Part shown: positions 8,343 through 16,616 of the stretch, in pieces
Position numbering within the stretch: the first letter of the stretch is position 1
Layout: every line of letters begins with the position of its first letter
Assembly: GCF_963667735.1 (NCBI RefSeq)
Contig: NZ_OY763919.1
Span: 2,481,539 to 2,545,538 of the forward strand
Direction of reading: 5' to 3'
DNA: 64,000 nucleotides
Source: an uncultured Methanoregula sp.
GTDB lineage: Archaea; Halobacteriota; Methanomicrobia; Methanomicrobiales; Methanospirillaceae
Position numbers and translations under genes: made by a program
The notes under the pieces: model-generated
Databases searched by the model: none
What the model saw: the letters and a program-made list of their open reading frames with translations, nothing else
What the model was told of the DNA's origin: nothing

Positions 8343-8427
8343 CGCCGGGGAAGAGATTTGAACTCTTGAGGTGCAGGGCACCAGTAGCTTTCAAGGCTAC
8401 CGCCTTCCCGGACTAGACTACCCCGGC
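8343..8427 (-). tRNA. tRNA-Ser (UGA anticodon)
   Basis: The reverse strand folds into a class II tRNA of 85 nt. It has a 7-bp acceptor stem (GCCGGGG/CCCCGGC), a G discriminator base, anticodon stem GTAGC/GCTAC with loop CTTGAAA (anticodon TGA), a long variable arm and a T arm containing TTCAAAT. The long variable arm and discriminator G are serine identity features. CCA is not encoded. A T-rich TATA-like run lies about 30 bp upstream. Confidence 0.95.
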
Positions 8428-8498
8428 CGTGCTCCATATGTTGGCTCTGGGATGTAAAAAAGGCTTCTTATTCCGGGCCCGGTGGGCGGGAGGGAGGG

Positions 8499-9593
8499 TT
8501 ACCGGTGCCGGGATATCAGGACCATGGAAAGAGAGAGTGCTATCACGCCAATCAAGGACATGGGGGATGATTTCTGGGTGGCGGGGAGTTCGGGGGTGGC
8601 CCGGGCAGCAAAAGGTGCGGGAGCTGCAGGGCTTACAACAACCGAGTTGACATTTTCACCAAACAGGAAAACATCCCCGCTTATCCCGTACCGGTTAGGA
8701 TATATCTTGACATAGACAGGATTGCCGTTTCCCACAAACTCGGCCAGCTCCGGGTTGAACTCTCCCTGGGCGTTCACGGTCCGGATCGTGTTGTTGTAGT
8801 CGGTATATTCGATAACCCAGTCGATAGATGATGATGTGTACAGGGTTACCGGCCCGGAGCCGGCTTTTACGGTGAAAAACGCAGGATGATCCCGTGACGC
8901 CCGGGCATGGGCCGATGCAAGTGCTTCAATGGGAGTCGGCGTTTCACTCAGCGTTGTTGTCAGGGACGGTCGCTCTCCCAGTACCGTGATGGTCCTCGAA
9001 CCAAGGTACCCTTTCGTATCGGTAAACGTGATCACATATTCGTCAGGACCGGTGATTGGTACATCAGAAGCAAAGTCCCCGGCGCTGTTGGTACTGACAT
9101 AGGCCGGACCGAAAACGAGAGAATCCTCAGGGTCTGTAACCTCGATCTGGATCCCTGAATTCTGGTTGTTCTTGATATTTCCCGCAAGGTACAGTTTCCC
9201 GTTGAAATACTGGGTTTTTGGCGAGGAGAGGAAGATATCGTCAGAACGGTCGATGAGCTGCACAAGGCGCATGGTCACGGAATTTCCCAGGCCGTTTGCG
9301 GGAACCTCCACCTTGTACATCCCTTTGGGAAGACCGGTTGTATCAAAAACCGCCCGGAAGGACTTGTCCTCCTGGACATACACGATCTTCCGCTTGATTT
9401 CCGAGGTGGTCGTCAGCTGGTTGTACAGGACGACGTCGATCGGCGTCCCGACACCGAAGGTAGTTGTCCCGGTCACGATGAGGGGTTTTCCCACGGCAAG
9501 AGTATCAGGTGCTTCGATGTTCACCAGGTATGCTGACACGCCTGAAATGAGAAAGAAAAGTCCTATCAGGCACAGGACGACCTTTTTCACCAT
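8499..9593 (-). CDS. Surface-anchored secreted protein (paralogue of the 60.1-kb protein)
   Basis: The 364-residue protein has an N-terminal signal peptide (hydrophobic to about residue 21), beta-rich extracellular domains, a Pro/Ala/Thr-rich linker, and a C-terminal membrane segment ending in Arg-His-Arg after a KSSPMSL motif. It shares blocks such as IDRSD, SSPKTQ, GIQIEV and TKGYLG with the protein at 60084-60911, so the two form a paralogous family. Its role is unknown; S-layer-associated or adhesive functions are plausible. Its start is only 18 bp from the divergent archaeosine gene. The terminal motif may be a sorting signal. Confidence 0.7.
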   Translation of the reverse strand: MVKKVVLCLIGLFFLISGVSAYLVNIEAPDTLAVGKPLIVTGTTTFGVGTPIDVVLYNQLTTTSEIKRKIVYVQEDKSFRAVFDTTGLPKGMYKVEVPANGLGNSVTMRLVQLIDRSDDIFLSSPKTQYFNGKLYLAGNIKNNQNSGIQIEVTDPEDSLVFGPAYVSTNSAGDFASDVPITGPDEYVITFTDTKGYLGSRTITVLGERPSLTTTLSETPTPIEALASAHARASRDHPAFFTVKAGSGPVTLYTSSSIDWVIEYTDYNNTIRTVNAQGEFNPELAEFVGNGNPVYVKIYPNRYGISGDVFLFGENVNSVVVSPAAPAPFAARATPELPATQKSSPMSLIGVIALSLSMVLISRHR

Positions 9594-9611
9594 ACAAAAT
9601 CAACTAGTAGG

Positions 9612-10604
9612 ATGTTAATGATTTCTGCATTGAAAGAAAAGCCCCTGGCCACCTGGAAGGGAACCGAGCGTTACGGGGAGGAGATGCTGGACTGCCTCAC
9701 GATTATCTTCAAGAGTGGCGGCTGCTCCTGGTCGAGATGCCGTATGTGCAGTTACCGGCACGAGCGGTACGGGGAGCAGTCCTGCGAAGCCCTGCTCTCC
9801 CATCTCCGGGCCCAGCTGGCATTTGTCCTTGCTGAAAATAATCCGGCCGATTTTAAGATGATCAAGATCTTCACATCAGGGAGTTTTTTTGACCCGGCTG
9901 AAGTGCCGCCCGCATTCCTTGCCGATGTGGCTGCTGCATTCCGGGGAAAATTGCTCATCGCAGAAACCCGGCCGGAATTCATCCGGGACGAGACTCTTCT
10001 CCCGTTTGTCGAACAGATCGATGACGGCAGCTGGAAAATGCCGGTCTACTGCGCCATCGGGCTCGAGACGAGCAATGACGCGATCCGGGAAAAATGCATC
10101 TGCAAGGGGTTCTCTTTTGAGGATTTCACGAGTGCAGCCCGCACGGCACATGCGGCGGGTGCAGGGGTCAAGGCCTACCTCCTGCACAAACCGCTCTTCC
10201 TTACGGAAAAAGAGGCGCTTGACGATATGCTCCAGTCGATCCGGGATGCCTCAGGGCATGCCGATATCATCTCCATGAATCCCTGCACGGTCCAGAAGAA
10301 GACCGAGCTCGAATTTTACTGGAAGCGGGGAGCGTACCGGCCCCCGTACCTCTGGAGCGTTCTCACCCTGTTAAAAGAATCACCGGTGCACATGACCTGC
10401 GATCCGCTCGGGGGAGGCCAGAAACGCGGACCCCATAATTGCGGGAAATGCGATTATGATCTTGTCAAGGGAATCCGGGAATACTCCCTCAACGCAGACC
10501 GGGAACTGATCAATGCCCTGCTCGAGACGGACTGCACATGCAAAGCGGAATGGGAGTACGTTCTTGAGAACGAGAAGCCGTACTGCATGCCGTTAACGCG
10601 ATAA
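9612..10604 (+). CDS. Archaeosine biosynthesis radical SAM protein (RaSEA)
   Basis: The 330-residue protein has the Elp3-type Fe-S motif C-x4-C-x2-C (Cys38, Cys43, Cys46) followed by SYRHERYGE, and the family-specific motifs TSGSFFDP and ETRPEF. RaSEA acts with ArcS: ArcS adds lysine to preQ0 at tRNA position 15, and the radical SAM partner converts the adduct to archaeosine. A second Cys-rich zone at the C-terminus (CGKCDYD and CTCK) is present. The start may be ATG 9612 or ATG 9618. Its promoter must lie inside or next to the divergent gene. Confidence 0.87.
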   Translation: MLMISALKEKPLATWKGTERYGEEMLDCLTIIFKSGGCSWSRCRMCSYRHERYGEQSCEALLSHLRAQLAFVLAENNPADFKMIKIFTSGSFFDPAEVPPAFLADVAAAFRGKLLIAETRPEFIRDETLLPFVEQIDDGSWKMPVYCAIGLETSNDAIREKCICKGFSFEDFTSAARTAHAAGAGVKAYLLHKPLFLTEKEALDDMLQSIRDASGHADIISMNPCTVQKKTELEFYWKRGAYRPPYLWSVLTLLKESPVHMTCDPLGGGQKRGPHNCGKCDYDLVKGIREYSLNADRELINALLETDCTCKAEWEYVLENEKPYCMPLTR

Positions 10605-10618
10605 AAAAGAGATCTCTT

Positions 10619-11851
10619 TTATTTTTTTTCCCGGCTCTGGATTTCCAGCTGCCTGGCCAGGAGCGGGAGGAAGGTGCCTGCATCGGATACGATGCCGATT
10701 GCCTGGGTAGTGCCCCGGTCCATCAGCTTCGTGAGATGGGCAGGGTTGATATCTACACAGACCGTCTTGACACTGGAAGGCAGGCAGTTCCCTACCGCAA
10801 TGGAATGGAGGAGGGTTGCAATCATCAGAACCATGCTGCACCCATCGATATGCCTGCGCATGGCATCCTGTGCCTGCATGACATCCTGAATAACATCTGG
10901 TAATGGCCCGTCATCCCGGATGGAGCCGGCAAGCACAAACGGGACATTGTTTTTTACGCATTCGTACATGATCCCGCCGGTAATGACGCCGGTTTCAACC
11001 GCATTTTTTATGGAGCCGGCCCGCATGATCTCGCTGATGGCATAGATGTGGTGTTTGTGCCCACCCATCACGGGGTTACCGGTCGAGATATCCATACCAA
11101 GGGAGGTCCCATAGAGATTGTATTCAATGTCATGGGTTGCGAGGGCATTGCCGGCAAAGAGGACGTTGACATACCCATCACGGATCATGCCGGCGAGAGC
11201 CTTGTCAGCACCGGTATGGATGATGGCCGGTCCACCGACGACCGCAATTTTCCCGCCTTTCTTGCGGATCCCGATTATCTCTTTTGCGATATTGGCTATC
11301 AGGGTCTCGCTGGGTCGCTCGGAGGAGACGGTCCCGTGCATGAACTCAAAGGTGCTCTGTTCCCGGGGTCTTTCAGGATAGATGACACTCACTCCCTGCT
11401 CCCCGATGACAACCAGATCTCCTTTCTTAATTTTCCCCAGAGCCTGTGCTCTCGCAGTCTTCTTTACCGGGTCGACGACAACAAGAAAATCCATCTCGAT
11501 TGCGGCGACATCGATCCATTCTCCCCCGTACTTTACCTGGGTGGGATGATTTGATGTTGTGTAAAACCCCTTGGGAACAACGCGATCGGCTTCGGCTGCC
11601 ACAAGATGGACATCCTTAACTTCAACCGGGCGGGCTCCGAGCCGGTGAATTTCGGAGAGGATGCAGCGCAGTTTCTCTTTAGGGGCATTGATCCGGAGCC
11701 GGGCATAACTCGGGTCGGTCTTCTTCTTGCCGATATCAAAGGCAAGGATCTCGAAGTTGCCGCCCATATCCATAACCCGATCGAAGAGCTGGGTCATGAT
11801 CCCTGAGTCAATGATATGACCTCGCAGCTCTATCTCCTGAGATTCGCCCAT
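10619..11851 (-). CDS. Archaeal ornithine cyclodeaminase (LOR/SDH family, TIGR00300 type)
   Basis: The 410-residue protein has an N-terminal LOR/SDH bifunctional domain (residues 1 to about 95, IELRGHIIDSG) and a C-terminal Rossmann-like domain with KIAVVGGPAIIHTGA. The family was long called LOR/SDH. A Methanococcus member was shown to be an ornithine cyclodeaminase that makes proline from ornithine using bound NAD. That fits, as methanogens usually lack the standard proline pathway. The start at 11851 gives the usual MxESxEIELRG beginning; the upstream extension to 11938 is AT-rich and probably promoter. Confidence 0.8.
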   Translation of the reverse strand: MGESQEIELRGHIIDSGIMTQLFDRVMDMGGNFEILAFDIGKKKTDPSYARLRINAPKEKLRCILSEIHRLGARPVEVKDVHLVAAEADRVVPKGFYTTSNHPTQVKYGGEWIDVAAIEMDFLVVVDPVKKTARAQALGKIKKGDLVVIGEQGVSVIYPERPREQSTFEFMHGTVSSERPSETLIANIAKEIIGIRKKGGKIAVVGGPAIIHTGADKALAGMIRDGYVNVLFAGNALATHDIEYNLYGTSLGMDISTGNPVMGGHKHHIYAISEIMRAGSIKNAVETGVITGGIMYECVKNNVPFVLAGSIRDDGPLPDVIQDVMQAQDAMRRHIDGCSMVLMIATLLHSIAVGNCLPSSVKTVCVDINPAHLTKLMDRGTTQAIGIVSDAGTFLPLLARQLEIQSREKK

Positions 11852-11977
11852 AGTACTATAGATCTTAGTAATCAACGTTAATATGCATTTTCTAAAAAAT
11901 ACGATAGAATCGGCCCATATTTTGCAGCGATTGCCCAAAATAAAACAAATCGGGTCGGAACCGGACGGAGCCGGGAA

Positions 11978-12574
11978 TTATTCCGCGGATTTCAGGAGCG
12001 ATTCGGCCCGGGCACGATCTTCGCGGGTATTGACATTCAGGGCGAGCCGGGGTTCGTTCAGAAGTAGACGCGTCTCTTCCTGCTCGTTGTCAATCCGGTC
12101 GGACCGGAGGATATTTACACCCGCCGGACAGGATTCGATCCCGTCAATACTCTCCCGGTAAGGCATTCCTCCGCGGCAGGATTTCACAAGAGATGAAGGT
12201 ATCCAGACCGATAATGCATCCTTGTCGCCTGCAAGATAGGAATTCCAAACAGAGCGGATAATAGCCGGGGTTATACAGGGAATATCGGAGACACTGACAA
12301 AGACCGGATCTTCTGTTTCCAGCTCCGCAACTATCCCAATCATATCCTCGATATAACCCAGGCCCGCGGTTTTATGACATGGGATTCCCTGGGCCCTGCA
12401 CCAGTTGAGGGTCATGGGCGTGTTCGGAGATGCAGCAACAACAGTATGGCACCCGGCTCCGGAAAAAGCGTCAAGAACCCGGGCAATCATGGGACGGCCG
12501 CAGATATCGATGAGCGGTTTCTCGCCGAGGTTGAGGCGGGTCCCTGCCCCGCCGGCCATGATCACCGCATACAT
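11978..12574 (-). CDS. cobY: GTP:adenosylcobinamide-phosphate guanylyltransferase CobY
   Basis: The 198-residue nucleotidyltransferase has the GTP-binding start VIMAGGAGTRL, a conserved EKPLIDICGRPM segment and a Mg-binding SVSDIP region. CobY is the archaeal replacement for CobU; it activates adenosylcobinamide phosphate with GTP to form the nucleotide loop of cobalamin. Methanogens need corrinoids for the Mtr methyltransferase. Its start overlaps the upstream cobD-like gene by 13 bp, which supports a cobalamin assignment for both. Confidence 0.9.
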   Translation of the reverse strand: MYAVIMAGGAGTRLNLGEKPLIDICGRPMIARVLDAFSGAGCHTVVAASPNTPMTLNWCRAQGIPCHKTAGLGYIEDMIGIVAELETEDPVFVSVSDIPCITPAIIRSVWNSYLAGDKDALSVWIPSSLVKSCRGGMPYRESIDGIESCPAGVNILRSDRIDNEQEETRLLLNEPRLALNVNTREDRARAESLLKSAE

Positions 12575-13569
12575 GCAGCCAGTGCCCCGACAAGTACCCG
12601 GTTCTCCTCATGAGTCCGGACAGCTATCCGGATACATGAAGGCAGCCCGAAGGATGTGCAGTCACGGACAAGAATCCCCCGGTCGGATAATTTCCCGCAA
12701 AGCTGCGTTACATCGCGCCTGACATCGATCAGGATGTAATTTGCTGCAGACGGGTGACAGATAAGCCCCATACCCGTCAGTTCCTGTTCAAGCCACAGCC
12801 GTTCCTGTTCAAGAAGTTTTCTCGATCCGGCAAGATCTTCCATGTGGAGGAGCGCTTCAAGGGCATAGGCTTCGGCAAACGCGTTGACGGACCAGGGAGC
12901 CCTGGCGGTTTCGATCCGCTCGATGAGATCGGGAGCACCAAACCCGTACCCGAACCGGATGCCCGGTACGGAAAAGCATTTGGTCAGCGACCGGAGGACA
13001 AAGAGGGAGGGATCTGAAATACCGGCAACGCTTGCCGCGGGATCGGACAGTTCGATAAATGCCTCGTCACAGAAGAGGAGAGCCCCGCACTTCTTTGCAT
13101 TCTCCAGCCGGGCGAGAACTGCTTCTTTTCCAAGGAGAAGACCGGTCGGGTTGTTGGGATTGCAGAGGAAACGGATATCAGCATGTTCCGGGTCGGGGGC
13201 GGGAATTCCCCCGGCTATGAGTGCCGATAATTCATATTCCCCGAATGTCGGTGGCTGCGCAAAGAATGTTTTCCGGGAACCGTGGCATCCCAGTTCTACA
13301 GAACAGAATACCCGGAGGATCTCAATCGATCCATTGCCAACGCAGATCTCCTCCGGCTTCCGCTTGAAAACATGCGCGATCCTCTTTTTGAGCTCATGAT
13401 AGGAATCGTCAGGATACGACGAGAGTGACCCGGGATCGCAATGCCAGGATATCGCGGGTGAAAACGGGTTTATGCTCGCGCTGAAATCCAGCACGGTTTT
13501 TTGTGTTTTTTCCTGCTGCAGCTTTCCGGTACCCCCGTGAACAACCCGTTTTGGAAAGTCAACAGCCAT
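12562..13569 (-). CDS. cobD: Threonine-phosphate decarboxylase-like PLP enzyme (CobD; HisC fold)
   Basis: The 335-residue fold-type I PLP enzyme has the N-terminus HGGTG and FSASINPF, CNPNNPTG for cofactor binding, and the Schiff-base lysine Lys197 in SLTKCF. CobD makes aminopropanol phosphate for the lower loop of cobalamin. HisC (histidinol-phosphate aminotransferase) has the same fold. The HGG and DFSASINP motifs and the overlap with cobY favour CobD. A long AT-rich promoter region shared with the divergent cdrS-ftsZ operon lies upstream. Confidence 0.82.
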   Translation of the reverse strand: MAVDFPKRVVHGGTGKLQQEKTQKTVLDFSASINPFSPAISWHCDPGSLSSYPDDSYHELKKRIAHVFKRKPEEICVGNGSIEILRVFCSVELGCHGSRKTFFAQPPTFGEYELSALIAGGIPAPDPEHADIRFLCNPNNPTGLLLGKEAVLARLENAKKCGALLFCDEAFIELSDPAASVAGISDPSLFVLRSLTKCFSVPGIRFGYGFGAPDLIERIETARAPWSVNAFAEAYALEALLHMEDLAGSRKLLEQERLWLEQELTGMGLICHPSAANYILIDVRRDVTQLCGKLSDRGILVRDCTSFGLPSCIRIAVRTHEENRVLVGALAACMR

Positions 13570-13652
13570 AAAAATCCGCTCTTTTCCCGGAATACTTGGT
13601 TAAACTGTCTTAAATGCGTTTTGAACAGGGAGTGGCAAGCAAAGCACAAGAT

Positions 13653-13751
13653 ATTTATACGTTCATGTTTTATTTTGATTCATCTGGTTAAGTCAGACAC
13701 AAGGATTCTCTTTGTCTGACATATGAACGACAAATGCCAGACATATGTCAG
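13653..13751 (+). promoter_or_regulatory. Promoter and repeated TCTGAC motifs upstream of cdrS-ftsZ
   Basis: A TATA box (ATTTATA, 13653-13659) is followed by repeated copies of one motif in both orientations: GTCAGACA at 13692-13699, TGTCTGAC at 13713-13720 (running into CATATG), and GACATATGTC, a perfect palindrome, inside 13738-13751. The first two form an inverted repeat with an arm of about 11 bp. The sites lie just after the expected transcription start, which suits repression. The neighbouring ribbon-helix-helix protein is the likely binder. Confidence 0.6.
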
Positions 13752-13765
13752 AAATGTGAGATACA

Positions 13766-13945
13766 ATGATGCAACGAATCACGCTCCGGCTCCCTGAACA
13801 ACAGATCAATCTTCTGCAACAGATGGTTGACTCAGGGGAATATCCCAATGTATCAGAAGCCGTAAGGGCGGCGGTCCGTGAACTCGTTGAAAAACGTGCA
13901 AGTCGTGTCCTGAAGGAAAGCGACCAGGTTTCATTTAAGGTTTGA
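13766..13945 (+). CDS. cdrS: Ribbon-helix-helix regulator, CdrS-like
   Basis: This 59-residue gene has the classic ribbon-helix-helix layout: an N-terminal DNA-binding strand ([11 protein letters not shown]), then two helices (about 12-21 and 29-45) with a [12 protein letters not shown] turn. It lies 11 bp before ftsZ. In haloarchaea a short RHH protein, CdrS, is cotranscribed with ftsZ2 and controls cell-division genes; size, family and position all match here. A GTGAG ribosome-binding site precedes ATG 13766 and ATG 13769. The repeated palindromes upstream suggest autoregulation of the operon. Orthology to CdrS itself is inferred. Confidence 0.8.
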   Translation: MMQRITLRLPEQQINLLQQMVDSGEYPNVSEAVRAAVRELVEKRASRVLKESDQVSFKV

Positions 13946-13956
13946 GAGGGTTTAAC

Positions 13957-15123
13957 ATGCAAAGTATCATCAACGACGCTTTAAAAAACGCCGAGCTTGA
14001 AAAAGATATCAACAAGCCCGGCAGTAACAACGCAATGGAAGATGATTTTGTCGGACAACCGAGGATCGTTATCATCGGTTGCGGTGGTGCAGGCAACAAC
14101 ACCGTGAACCGTATCCACCACATGGGTGTATCCGGTGCAGAGACGATCGCCATCAACACCGACAAGCAGCATCTGGACATGATCCAGGCCGACAAGCGTA
14201 TCCTCATTGGAAAATCCTTGACAAAAGGTCTCGGTGCCGGCGGTTACCCCGATGTCGGTAAACGCGCAGCCGAGATGGCCCGCCCGACACTCGAGGCAAT
14301 TCTCGAATCTGCGGACCTCGTCTTCATCACAGCAGGTATGGGAGGAGGTACCGGTACCGGTTCAGCCCCCGTTGTCGCATCCATTGCAAAAGAACAGGGC
14401 GCAATCGTCGTCGGCATGGTCAGCTACCCGTTCCAGGTCGAGAAAGCCCGCCTGATCCGTGCAGAAGAGGGTCTTGAGGCACTCGCATCCGCAGCAGACT
14501 CGGTCATTGTTCTGGATAACAACCGGCTGAAGAACTTTGTCCCGAACCTCCCGCTCGGCCAGGCATTCTCCGTCATGGACCAGCTCATCGGGGAGACCGT
14601 CAAGGGTATTTCCGAAACGATCACGGAACCCTCGCTCATCAACATCGATTATGCCGATGTCCGGGCCATCATGTCCAAGGGCGGCGTAGCAGTCATGCTC
14701 GTAGGCGAGAGCAAGCAGCAGAACAAGGCAGAGAGCGTTGTCCGCGAATGCCTTTCCAACCCGATGCTCGACATCGACTACCGCGGCGCAACCGGCAGCC
14801 TGATTCACATCACCGGGGGCACTGACCTGACCCTGCAGGATGCAGAAGAAGTCGCAACCTCGCTCACGTATGAGCTCGACCCCCATGCAGATGTCATCTG
14901 GGGTGCCCGTGTCCGTGGAGACATGGAAGGCAAGATCCGTGTGCTCGCCATCATGACCGGGGTCAAGAGTGCCCAGATCCTGGGAACCCGCCAGTCCTAC
15001 AAGACCATGATCAACGACATCGAAGAGAAGCGTTCAAACCCCAAGGCTGTTGAGATGCCCCAGAGCCGGAGAAGCGGCAGGGACCAGCCCAGCGGCGGCG
15101 GCATGCTCGAGTGGGTCGGTTAA
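13957..15123 (+). CDS. ftsZ: Cell division GTPase FtsZ
   Basis: The 388-residue tubulin homologue has the Rossmann start [16 protein letters not shown] and the GTP-binding signature GGGTGTGS at residues 129-136. The T7 loop region with NIDYADVR activates GTP hydrolysis in the next subunit. A variable C-terminal tail ends in MLEWVG. FtsZ polymerises into the division ring. The start at 13957 follows GAGAGGG by 6 bp, and the gene is coupled to the RHH regulator 11 bp upstream. Whether this is the FtsZ1 or FtsZ2 type cannot be settled by eye; the linked RHH gene suggests FtsZ2-like. Confidence 0.96.
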   Translation: MQSIINDALKNAELEKDINKPGSNNAMEDDFVGQPRIVIIGCGGAGNNTVNRIHHMGVSGAETIAINTDKQHLDMIQADKRILIGKSLTKGLGAGGYPDVGKRAAEMARPTLEAILESADLVFITAGMGGGTGTGSAPVVASIAKEQGAIVVGMVSYPFQVEKARLIRAEEGLEALASAADSVIVLDNNRLKNFVPNLPLGQAFSVMDQLIGETVKGISETITEPSLINIDYADVRAIMSKGGVAVMLVGESKQQNKAESVVRECLSNPMLDIDYRGATGSLIHITGGTDLTLQDAEEVATSLTYELDPHADVIWGARVRGDMEGKIRVLAIMTGVKSAQILGTRQSYKTMINDIEEKRSNPKAVEMPQSRRSGRDQPSGGGMLEWVG

Positions 15124-15614
15124 ACAAACCACGCACAAGAAAAAATCAATGTTCCAAATGTCTCTCAAGTAATCCAGGAATGTTGGTCAATCCAACCACC
15201 AACACCCTTTTCTTCCCGATCAGATCTCTGTTCGGGCCGGTTGTTGACAGGAAGTCTGCAGCCATCCCCGGAAAACCGCCGAAATGCTTAATAGATCTAC
15301 CCTCCTTTAAAATATAGTACATTCGACCAATCCTTGGCTGGGAGGATGGGGGTGCTGCCTTGAAACGGCTCACCCAGGTATCGGGAGTTGAACATCATGA
15401 ACAGAGTGTTGAACAAAGGCTTCGGACCGAAGTCTTATCTGAATTCTGCGCTGAGTACCTTTTCTGATGTTTTTCACCCTGCATCCTGTATGCAGAGTTG
15501 TCAAATGAGAGAACCGCAAAAACCTGCGGGCACTTCCTTCTTTGACCAAATACAACTCAAACGCAATAATCCCGCATTTCCGGCAAAGGAGCATCTGATG
15601 AGGAGTGGTAACGC
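15124..15614 (+). other. Long untranslated leader or small RNA upstream of the coiled-coil gene
   Basis: This 491-bp stretch begins with the 3' end of the ftsZ unit, including a C/T-rich CACCCTTTTCTTCCC run. A TATA box (TTTAAAATATA, 15306-15316) predicts a transcript from about 15340, some 275 bp before the next start. The transcript can form a GGGTG-GCC/GGC-CACCC hairpin (15350-15375) and a near-perfect hairpin around AAGGCTTCGG/CCGAAGTCTT (about 15416-15436). A 74-codon reading frame (15397-15621) overlaps the next gene by 7 bp but has atypical composition; it may be a leader peptide or chance. Confidence 0.4.
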
Positions 15615-16475
15615 ATGTTGAATGACCTGATGGAAAAAAGGAAAAAAATTCTTGCCGAGTCTGAAGAACACAAAAACCGCCGCAACGAGCTCAATGCAAA
15701 CGCAAGCAAGTTCGCCCGCGAGCGCAATACATTAAATAATCAGACCCGCGAGTTCGTGGAAGATGCGCAGAAGAACAAGGATCTCCGGGACAAGTCCAAC
15801 CAGGACGTCCTTGATCTCAAGGCCCAGCGCAATGAATTCAATGACAAGGCAAACGTTCTTTTCGAGGACATAGAGTCCTTCAAAAAGGAACACGGCACCC
15901 AGAAGAACCGGGGCGTCAAGGAACTCCAGAAACAGATCGAGTACATGGAGTACCGCCAGCAGACCGAAGTCTTCACAACAGACAAGGAACGCGAGCTCAT
16001 TGAAAAGATCAAGCAGATGAAGGGCCAGGTCCGGGAACAGGAAGCCGAGCTTGAGCAGAACAAGGAGATGCGGACAAAGATCGCCGAGGCACGCGAATTT
16101 CGCAAGGAAGCTTCCGATCTCCATGCAAAAGTAACGGAAGTTGCCGAACTTGCGCAGAAGCACCACGACCTGATGGTCGAATCCTACCGGAAGGCCGACA
16201 AGTCCCGCGAAGCAGCAGATGCAGCTCACAAGAGTTTTGTCGAGGCTCAGGAAGCAGCAGATGCAGAGCACAAGTTCTTCATTGCCTGCCAGAAGGAACT
16301 CCGCGACTACGATAAGGTGATCTCAGGCCTGCGCAAGAAGACCAAGAAAGTCAAAGTCACCAAAGAGCAGAAAGCGGTCAGGAAAGAAGCTGAGAGCCTC
16401 TTCAAGAACTTCCGGGCGGGAGAGAAACTCACGACCGATGATATCTTACTCCTCCAGCGCTCAAAACTCATCTGA
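15615..16475 (+). CDS. Conserved archaeal coiled-coil protein (COG1340 type)
   Basis: The 286-residue protein is almost entirely charged coiled coil from residue 1 to about 240, rich in Glu, Lys, Arg and Ala, with a short globular tail (FKNFRAGEKLTTDDILLLQRS). This tail and the overall layout fit a conserved euryarchaeal family of unknown function, COG1340. There is no signal peptide or membrane segment, so it is cytoplasmic. A GAGGAG ribosome-binding site precedes the ATG. The DUF373 membrane protein follows 141 bp later. A structural role or a link to the envelope or division is possible but unproven. Confidence 0.75.
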   Translation: MLNDLMEKRKKILAESEEHKNRRNELNANASKFARERNTLNNQTREFVEDAQKNKDLRDKSNQDVLDLKAQRNEFNDKANVLFEDIESFKKEHGTQKNRGVKELQKQIEYMEYRQQTEVFTTDKERELIEKIKQMKGQVREQEAELEQNKEMRTKIAEAREFRKEASDLHAKVTEVAELAQKHHDLMVESYRKADKSREAADAAHKSFVEAQEAADAEHKFFIACQKELRDYDKVISGLRKKTKKVKVTKEQKAVRKEAESLFKNFRAGEKLTTDDILLLQRSKLI

Positions 16476-16616
16476 TATTCTCTTTTTTATAAACCTCCGG
16501 GAAAATACCGGTAACAGGTTCCCCGTATTCCCGGCAACTCATGTAAAATGCAGCAAATGCAAAGAGGGCTGACATGAGTAATGGTTTAATAGATTTACCG
16601 CGATTTTATAATTATA

